In this document: positions 20,062 to 23,724 of the stretch, in pieces
Layout of the letters: each line of letters starts with the position of its first letter
How positions within the stretch are numbered: position 1 is the first letter of the stretch
IMG/VR virus record: IMGVR_UViG_3300000956_000050
Coordinates: 1 to 23,724 of that record
Length of the DNA stretch: 23,724 nucleotides
Source of the DNA: a virus
Reading direction: 5' to 3' (one strand)
Made by a program: the position numbers and the translations under genes
Notes under the pieces: model-generated
The model's input: the letters and a program-made list of their open reading frames with translations, nothing else
Told to the model about the DNA's origin: nothing
The model's database searches: none

Positions 20062-20475
20062 TTAGGGTTTCTCGGTGAACGTAAATGCTCTACTGCCCGG
20101 TTGACCGAGATTCACTTCGCCTTCTGCTTCCAAGGTTTCTATCTTCAGCTCGTCCCAGTGGCCTAGAACCTGCTGGCACTTATCGAGGCGCGCTTGAATG
20201 TGGCGCAGCTCATGGCGCTTACGAATCGAGTAATGCTGCAGCGCTTCTGCTAGCGAAGGCTGGCAATACCGAGAGCCAAGCTTAGGCACCCACCGTTTGT
20301 TTTCCTCTACGAAGTCATTCCATACGCCAATGTAGTGCGCATAATATTCATGGATAACCCAATAGCCTTTCGGGGTTTCTCGCAGTATGTGAAATTTGGT
20401 CGCCGTCACCTCAACCGATCCGCTCTCAGTCCAGTTGTCGGCTAAACGGTAGTAGCATTTAGGTATTTTGTTCAT
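20062..20475 (-). CDS. Hypothetical phage protein, 137 aa
   Basis: N-terminal beta strands (YYRLADNW, ...FHILRETPKGYWVIHEY) with several aromatic residues, then KRWVPKLGSRYC, and a helical C-terminal part (AEALQHYSIRKRHELRHIQARL). The 'K.W....SRYC.PS..EAL..Y..RK' pattern recurs in phage hypotheticals with the 'HILRET' start. Function unknown. Its start overlaps the end of the zinc-ribbon gene by 17 bases. Confidence 0.7.
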   Translation of the reverse strand: MNKIPKCYYRLADNWTESGSVEVTATKFHILRETPKGYWVIHEYYAHYIGVWNDFVEENKRWVPKLGSRYCQPSLAEALQHYSIRKRHELRHIQARLDKCQQVLGHWDELKIETLEAEGEVNLGQPGSRAFTFTEKP

Positions 20476-20686
20476 TCTTTCTGTCGCTCCTGCTAGACGA
20501 GATCAATGGCTTCTGGCCGTCCTTCAACGGCCAGGGTGATTCGGTATGGCAATCCGGGCAGTGGATAATGCGTAGGCTGCTCATCCGTATCACGTCCGGG
20601 TTACCGCACTTTGGGCATCTAGTACCTGTAAGCGCTCTACGTCTCCAGCGGCGGAAAGCGTAGAGGAGGTTGGTAACGAATTTCAT
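20459..20686 (-). CDS. Zinc-ribbon protein, 75 aa
   Basis: Two CxxC pairs, CPKC and CPDC (separated by about 17 residues), form a classical zinc ribbon after a basic N-terminus (AFRRWRRRALTG). The final residues are charged and polar. Small zinc-ribbon proteins of this kind are often nucleic-acid-binding. The start is coupled to the preceding gene as ATGA. Confidence 0.7.
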   Translation of the reverse strand: MKFVTNLLYAFRRWRRRALTGTRCPKCGNPDVIRMSSLRIIHCPDCHTESPWPLKDGQKPLISSSRSDRKNEQNT

Positions 20687-20982
20687 TTACCGAGGGCCTT
20701 AGCTACAGCCGCTTCTGCTTCTTCGAAAAGCCAAAGTGGAATGTCGCCCTCGAAGTGATTGAGGAAATCGTTCACCGCTTTGAATAGCGCAGGCGACGCT
20801 GCGGCTAGTTGAATGTCCTCTACGTTGCAACCGTCGGTCGTGCCGTCCCGTGTGATGCCTTTAATTATCACTTCGCTACCGACTTCGACGACAGCCCCTA
20901 GGCCGATTGCATTACCGCCTTGGTCATAGTCAATATCGAAGACGTATTCCCATTCGCCTTGAGTTCCTTTGAATTCGTTCAC
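20683..20982 (-). CDS. Hypothetical phage protein, 99 aa
   Basis: The start EFKGTQGEWEYVFDIDYDQ and the centre NVEDIQLAAASPALFKAVND match a very common small phage family ('F.GTQG.W', then 'A.LIAAAPELLEAL'). A GTG start is used, with GGAGG nine bases upstream. Function unknown. Confidence 0.75.
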   Translation of the reverse strand: MNEFKGTQGEWEYVFDIDYDQGGNAIGLGAVVEVGSEVIIKGITRDGTTDGCNVEDIQLAAASPALFKAVNDFLNHFEGDIPLWLFEEAEAAVAKALGK

Positions 20983-21104
20983 GCTATAAATCCTCCTGGC
21001 ATGGTTCGCACAACCTTCAAAGCGACTGGGTCATGCATCTGGCCTTTGGCGCAGTCGCTGGTGTTGACTTTTGACATCTTGGGTTTAGCTGGGCGCTTTT
21101 TCAT
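20979..21104 (-). CDS. Small basic protein, 41 aa
   Basis: The ORF MKKRPAKPKMSKVNTSDCAK continues with GQMHDPVALKVVRTMPGG. It starts within the end of the upstream gene (20-base overlap) and its stop overlaps the next GTG start. The ribosome binding site of the next gene lies within its last codons. Function unknown. Confidence 0.5.
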   Translation of the reverse strand: MKKRPAKPKMSKVNTSDCAKGQMHDPVALKVVRTMPGGFIA

Positions 21105-21468
21105 TGGGTTGCTCCACGAAGAATTCTTCCGGGTTATGCGCCGGGTACACTACCCCTAAACGAACCATCAGTTCGGCGGCCATGGCGTAAAGGTGGACTT
21201 GCATGTCTCCGAAACGCTTTACGCCTGAGACACCGCAGTAATGCGCCATGCATTCGCCGGTCAGGTAATCCCAGTTGCTGCAGCCGTCCCATTTCACTTC
21301 GCCATTGAGGATAGGCTGCTCGTCGGCGATAACCCACTTGGTTTCGCCGCCTTCATAAGCGCCATTTACTTCGAAGACCTTGAAATCGACAACGTGTTCT
21401 TTGGCGTCGAATTCGACCCGGTATGTCGGGAATTCTGTTTCGTCGTAGAGGATCTTCTCGCCTTTCAT
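21085..21468 (-). CDS. Hypothetical protein, 127 aa
   Basis: Beta-rich N-terminal half (EFPTYRVEFDAKEHVVDFKVF, ...KWVIADEQPI), then GCSNWDYLTGECMAHYCG with four Cys residues and a helical C-terminal part. Possible metal site at the Cys/His cluster (C, C, H, C). No family is recognised. The start is coupled to the lipoprotein stop by ATGA. Confidence 0.65.
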   Translation of the reverse strand: MKGEKILYDETEFPTYRVEFDAKEHVVDFKVFEVNGAYEGGETKWVIADEQPILNGEVKWDGCSNWDYLTGECMAHYCGVSGVKRFGDMQVHLYAMAAELMVRLGVVYPAHNPEEFFVEQPNEKAPS

Positions 21469-21842
21469 CGCGCATTACTCACGCTATCAGGAAGCGAAAA
21501 CATATCGCCGGAGATAGGGTCGACGAGCATGGCCGACGTCACTGGCAGGATAATGAAACCCATCCAGTACCAGCCCGTGACGTGCGAGTCGAGTTCCACG
21601 GTCGGGCCTTTGTCGTACGCAACCTGGTAGGTCTGCCCGTCGAAGAAACCCGCTGCTGCGTCCAGGTTAACTTTAGCCGGCGTGACGCCTGTAGCGACGC
21701 GCTGACCATCTTCGTCGGTAATGCTGAAGTGCTGACCACTTGGCTCGGACGTGACCTGCACGTCGGTCATACGGTCGTTCATGATGGTCGAGCACCCGGA
21801 AAGGGTTGTGGAGAGAGCAAGGGCGATTAAAAGGCGTTTCAT
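21465..21842 (-). CDS. Putative lipoprotein, 125 aa
   Basis: A lipoprotein signal peptide is clear: MKRLLIALALSTTLSGC, with lipobox LSGC (Cys17) and Ser at +2, which favours the outer membrane. The mature part has strands VQVTSEPSGQHFSITDEDGQ and GVTPAKVNLDA, a PEGA-like pattern known in some bacterial and prophage lipoproteins, then a hydrophobic GFIILPVTSAMLVDP stretch. Phage lipoproteins in early operons can block superinfecting phages; that role here is an inference. Coupled by ATGA at both ends. Confidence 0.8.
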   Translation of the reverse strand: MKRLLIALALSTTLSGCSTIMNDRMTDVQVTSEPSGQHFSITDEDGQRVATGVTPAKVNLDAAAGFFDGQTYQVAYDKGPTVELDSHVTGWYWMGFIILPVTSAMLVDPISGDMFSLPDSVSNAR

Positions 21843-22042
21843 GGTTGGGGCTCCAATAGTGCGGTAAGGGGTTTCATGTTGCCGAGACGGGTTTCGTTAA
21901 GCGCGGCTCGTATTTCCTCTTTGCTAATGCCTCTTTGCATCAGATGGCGCGTTACGCAGAGCTCAAGGCGGAAAACTCTATTCGACTGAGTGCAGAGCTG
22001 GCGTACCAGCTCCTTTCGGTGTTTCGTCTCGGTGTCGTTCAC
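21839..22042 (-). CDS. Hypothetical protein, 67 aa
   Basis: Mostly helical and basic: KHRKELVRQLCTQSNRVFRL, then LMQRGISKEEIRAALNET. The last part has a small HTH-like look but too weak to claim. Coupled to both neighbours by ATGA. Confidence 0.62.
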   Translation of the reverse strand: MNDTETKHRKELVRQLCTQSNRVFRLELCVTRHLMQRGISKEEIRAALNETRLGNMKPLTALLEPQP

Positions 22043-22215
22043 CGGCTGAAGTCACAGCGATGGTTGAGGATCGCGTTGTCGGCGGCGTTAGCCTTCTCGC
22101 AGAGCTCACGAACAACCTGCATTGCCGCTTCCCATTCGGAGGTGCCGAAGGCCAGAGCGTTTACCGCTGCGCGGGCTGCTTTTAATGCTTTGTCAGAGGC
22201 TTTGAAGTTGTTCAT
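22039..22215 (-). CDS. Hypothetical protein, 58 aa, first gene of the long leftward operon
   Basis: ATG at 22215 has GGAG eight bases upstream; a GTG at 22224 is too close to it. The product is helical (ASDKALKAARAAVNALAFG, then AAMQVVRELCEKANAADNAIL), a pattern common in small phage proteins of unknown function. It lies directly after the operator-bearing promoter at 22254-22282. Confidence 0.65.
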   Translation of the reverse strand: MNNFKASDKALKAARAAVNALAFGTSEWEAAMQVVRELCEKANAADNAILNHRCDFSR

Positions 22216-22253
22216 GTCTGTCACTCCGTTGTGTTTTGCGTTTCAGTGGTTGT

Positions 22254-22282
22254 AGATTACAAGCAGTCACTTGTATTGTCTA
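22254..22282 (-). promoter_or_regulatory. Leftward promoter with operator-like inverted repeat (copy 2)
   Basis: Reading leftward: TAGACA (22282-22277), a 17-base spacer and TAATCT (22259-22254). The spacer holds TTACAAG-N6-CTTGTAT on the plus strand (22257-22276), with six of seven arm bases matching. It lies 39 bases before the ATG at 22215. Confidence 0.72.
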
Positions 22283-22310
22283 GTACTATTTTCACCGTTC
22301 GTCGGGCGAG

Positions 22311-22333
22311 AAAAACCCCACCGAAGTGGGGTT
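22311..22333 (-). terminator. Intrinsic terminator with UUCG loop
   Basis: An eight-base stem, AACCCCAC (22314-22321) and GTGGGGTT (22326-22333). Read leftward, the RNA has a C(UUCG)G loop, the extra-stable tetraloop, followed by a U run (AAAAA on the plus strand, 22311-22315). It ends the single-gene leftward unit of the 172-residue protein. Confidence 0.82.
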
Positions 22334-22342
22334 AGTTTTAAT

Positions 22343-22358
22343 GGTTATCCGGATAACC
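22343..22358. repeat. Palindrome GGTTATCCGGATAACC, copy 2, next to stop codon
   Basis: A perfect 16-base palindrome located between the TAA stop (22360-22362) and the terminator, the same position as copy 1 at 15345-15358. Such a conserved pair may be a protein-binding site or an RNA element. Confidence 0.78.
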
Positions 22359-22359
22359 T

Positions 22360-22878
22360 TTAGCCGGCGTCCAACAGCCCGTGCATCTTCTTGCCAAACC
22401 GCGCCAGGAGCTTCAGCACTTCGTTATCGAACTCGGCCTGCACATCCGGTGGCAAGTGCTCCCATAGGGCGCCAATCGCAACGCAGGTCGAACTCTTGGC
22501 GAAGGTAGGGCGATCGTGCTCTTCCTTCTTATCGGCGTCATTAGCAGCCACTTTCACCGGTGGCGCCGCGATCGCTTCCTTCAGTTTGTACATGGTCTCG
22601 TAGGACTTTACGTCCAGTTTGAGCGCGAAGCCTCGGCGAGCGTACGACAGGTACTGCTTGACGACATCCGGGGCAGGCTTCTCGGTTGCGCCTTCTGCAG
22701 GGCGGCCCCGGGTCATGCTCCACCCATTCGCCTGGTAGGCCTCGGCGGCGATCTTATTCAGATGCTCCACGTCGTTCACGTCTTCCTCACGCAGGACCTG
22801 GAAAAAGTCCCGAGAGACGTTTTCGACTGTGTTGGATGCTTCTTCAAGATCGATGAACACTACTGATAAGTTTTTCAT
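22360..22878 (-). CDS. Hypothetical protein, 172 aa, single-gene leftward unit
   Basis: Located at the control region with its own operator promoter and its own terminator. The N-terminal part (SVVFIDLEEASNTVENVSRDF) and middle (EEDVNDVEHLNKIAAEAYQANGW, then VVKQYLSYARRGFALKLDV) are helical. A KAPPVK-like linker and an AAND-ADKKEE segment precede a helical C-terminus (LPPDVQAEFDNEVLKLLARFGKK). No clear HTH or catalytic motif is visible, so a CI-type repressor is not supported. Position opposite the HTH gene suggests a regulatory or immunity-related role; that is inference. Function unknown. Confidence 0.7.
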   Translation of the reverse strand: MKNLSVVFIDLEEASNTVENVSRDFFQVLREEDVNDVEHLNKIAAEAYQANGWSMTRGRPAEGATEKPAPDVVKQYLSYARRGFALKLDVKSYETMYKLKEAIAAPPVKVAANDADKKEEHDRPTFAKSSTCVAIGALWEHLPPDVQAEFDNEVLKLLARFGKKMHGLLDAG

Positions 22879-22958
22879 TTTGGGCTACCTCAATTGATTA
22901 GGTTGGGTAGCGTCCGTGCTGTACATCACCGTCGTTATCATGTCTGTGCGGTAATTTC

Positions 22959-22987
22959 AATATACAAGCGGTTACTTGTATTGTCTA
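22959..22987 (-). promoter_or_regulatory. Leftward promoter with perfect operator (copy 1)
   Basis: Reading leftward: TAGACA (22987-22982), a 17-base spacer and TATATT (22964-22959). The spacer contains the perfect inverted repeat ATACAAG-N6-CTTGTAT (22962-22981), so a bound protein would block RNA polymerase. The leader to the ATG at 22878 is about 80 bases. A weak rightward pair, TTGCTT (23012) and TAGGCT (23035), may serve the HTH gene. Confidence 0.75.
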
Positions 22988-23073
22988 GTGGATCCGATGA
23001 ACGGTCATAAGTTGCTTTTTCTTGTGAATCGCCGTAGGCTGCGCACAAATACCCAACACACGAGAGCTACCCG

Positions 23074-23388
23074 ATGGACAAGAAACTGAAAGAGCTGAAC
23101 CAGTACGCGGCGAAGAACGGAGCCACCCTGGCCGTAATGAATGCTTTGCACGACTCCACTAAGTACAGCGGCATCCTTGATGCTGTCGTACGCGCCGGCA
23201 GCCTGCAGAACCTGTCCGACAAGCTCGGCGTCTCCTACCAGGCCGTCCAGCAGTGGCTGAAGATCGGTTACGTGCCTCTCGGCCGTATCCCCGAAATCGA
23301 AAGCCTTTATGGCGTACCCCGCGCTGACCTGATGAACCCGAAGTACGCAGCCGCATTGGCAGAGCCTAACTTCTCGTCCGACGTATAA
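23074..23388 (+). CDS. Cro/YdaS-like HTH transcription regulator
   Basis: A 104-residue protein whose middle part is a clear HTH: residues 43-64 (SLQNLSDKLGVSYQAVQQWLK), followed by GYVPLGRIPEIESLYGVPRADL, the arrangement of YdaS/Cro-type regulators ('G.ALA..LGV...AVS.W...G.VP..R...IE...GV.R..L'). The N-terminal 35 residues are charged and helical. GAGAG seven bases before the ATG is a ribosome binding site. It lies divergent to the 172-residue gene, with the perfect operator between them, so autoregulation and control of the three leftward promoters are likely. Confidence 0.85.
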   Translation: MDKKLKELNQYAAKNGATLAVMNALHDSTKYSGILDAVVRAGSLQNLSDKLGVSYQAVQQWLKIGYVPLGRIPEIESLYGVPRADLMNPKYAAALAEPNFSSDV

Positions 23389-23400
23389 GGATCTTCCTTC

Positions 23401-23619
23401 ATGGCAGATAAAAGAACAGACGAAGAAATGCGGGCTATGGACCGGTTCGCCGATACCGCTCTACGGTACTTTCTCAGCGAAACGCAACTAGGCGATTTGC
23501 TAGCGAAGGAATCGATCTTGCTCGTCGAGGTAAAAGCGAAGTACGCGCGTTTGGCCTACGACATGGCCGAAGCGATGCTAGACGAGCGCCAATTCCGGGA
23601 TGAGCTTGATGCCGATTAA
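23401..23619 (+). CDS. Hypothetical acidic helical protein, 72 aa
   Basis: The gene follows the HTH gene by 12 bases, with AAGGATC upstream. The protein is acidic and helical throughout (DEEMRAMDRFADTALRYFL, then LLVEVKAKYARLAYDMAEAML). No family is recognised. It is the second gene of the rightward early unit. Confidence 0.65.
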   Translation: MADKRTDEEMRAMDRFADTALRYFLSETQLGDLLAKESILLVEVKAKYARLAYDMAEAMLDERQFRDELDAD

Positions 23620-23642
23620 TACCCTTCCGCACGGGGTTTCAA

Positions 23643-23724
23643 ATGATGCCAGCCTCTGAGTCATCGAACCTGGATAAACTCCAGGCTCCTGCCGTATTAC
23701 GCGAGCTGAAACAGTGGCTCGTAT
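23643..23724 (+). CDS. Start of a possible phage primase/replication protein (truncated by window)
   Basis: The frame is open from the ATG at 23643 (a second ATG follows directly) to the window end. Only 27 residues are visible, MMPASESSNLDKLQAPAVLR then ELKQWLV. The 'L.ELKQWLVW' beginning is typical of D5-type and related primase/helicase proteins, but this is too short to prove. GGGG lies upstream. Confidence 0.5.
   Translation, partial: MMPASESSNLDKLQAPAVLRELKQWLV

Noticed and set aside
1-23724. CRISPR array, tRNA genes, insertion sequences, diversity-generating retroelement
   Set aside because: No regularly spaced repeats, no tRNA-like cloverleaf noticed by eye, no transposase, no reverse transcriptase frame. 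A tRNAscan run would be needed to exclude tRNAs fully.

Overview
The window is a stretch of a tailed double-stranded DNA phage (or prophage). Genes are tightly packed, most neighbours overlap by ATGA, GTGA or TGATG, and recognisable tail, lysis and replication genes are present. G+C looks to be in the mid-50s. The tail-tip gene suggests a siphovirus-type tail. A Pseudomonas-like gammaproteobacterial host is my inference, from the CsrA-like and RMF/CrpP-like small proteins and the style of the lysis cassette; no sequence search was possible. I see no integrase, terminase, capsid gene or classical CI repressor, so lifestyle cannot be decided.

Layout. (1) 1-3554, rightward: the 3' end of a J/TipJ-like tail-tip gene, then a lysis cassette (two holin-like membrane proteins, a GH19 endolysin, Rz and an embedded Rz1). 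(2) 3540-12954, leftward, listed here from left to right and so from last to first in transcription order: SpoT-type HD hydrolase, small unknowns, DUF3310-like protein, SNF2-type helicase, VRR-NUC nuclease, NinX-like protein, a family A DNA polymerase in two pieces, a zinc-finger protein, an HTH protein and a run of very small proteins. (3) 13117-15014, rightward: a three-gene tail-fibre island ending in an SGNH-hydrolase fibre protein. (4) 14963-22215, leftward: a DUF2815-like ssDNA-binding protein, a DUF2800 PD-(D/E)XK nuclease, a CsrA-like protein, many small accessory and membrane proteins and a lipoprotein. (5) 22360-23724: a control region with a leftward single-gene unit (172 aa), a divergent rightward Cro/YdaS-like HTH gene and the start of a possible primase.

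The most striking locus is the DNA polymerase. The exonuclease/thumb half (9822-10892) and the palm/fingers half (6999-8903) are separate genes, divided by a two-gene cassette: a small membrane protein and a methyltransferase-like protein. The second half carries a 304-residue intein (7230-8141). Inside the intein, in the +1 frame of the same strand, lies a complete HNH homing endonuclease gene (7265-7936) with its own ribosome binding site. The same 672 bases therefore appear to encode both the intein linker and the nuclease.

Regulation. Three leftward promoters at 12991-13019, 22254-22282 and 22959-22987 share the same design: a TAGACA/AAGACA -35 box, a 17-base spacer and a -10 box, with an operator-like inverted repeat (ATACAAG-N6-CTTGTAT) filling the spacer. 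A weaker fourth copy is at 20016-20044. The HTH protein at 23074 is the obvious candidate ligand. Two leftward units end with the same composite element: stop codon, a GTTATCC/GGATAAC palindrome, then an intrinsic terminator. An unusually strong intrinsic terminator also lies inside the first holin-like gene.
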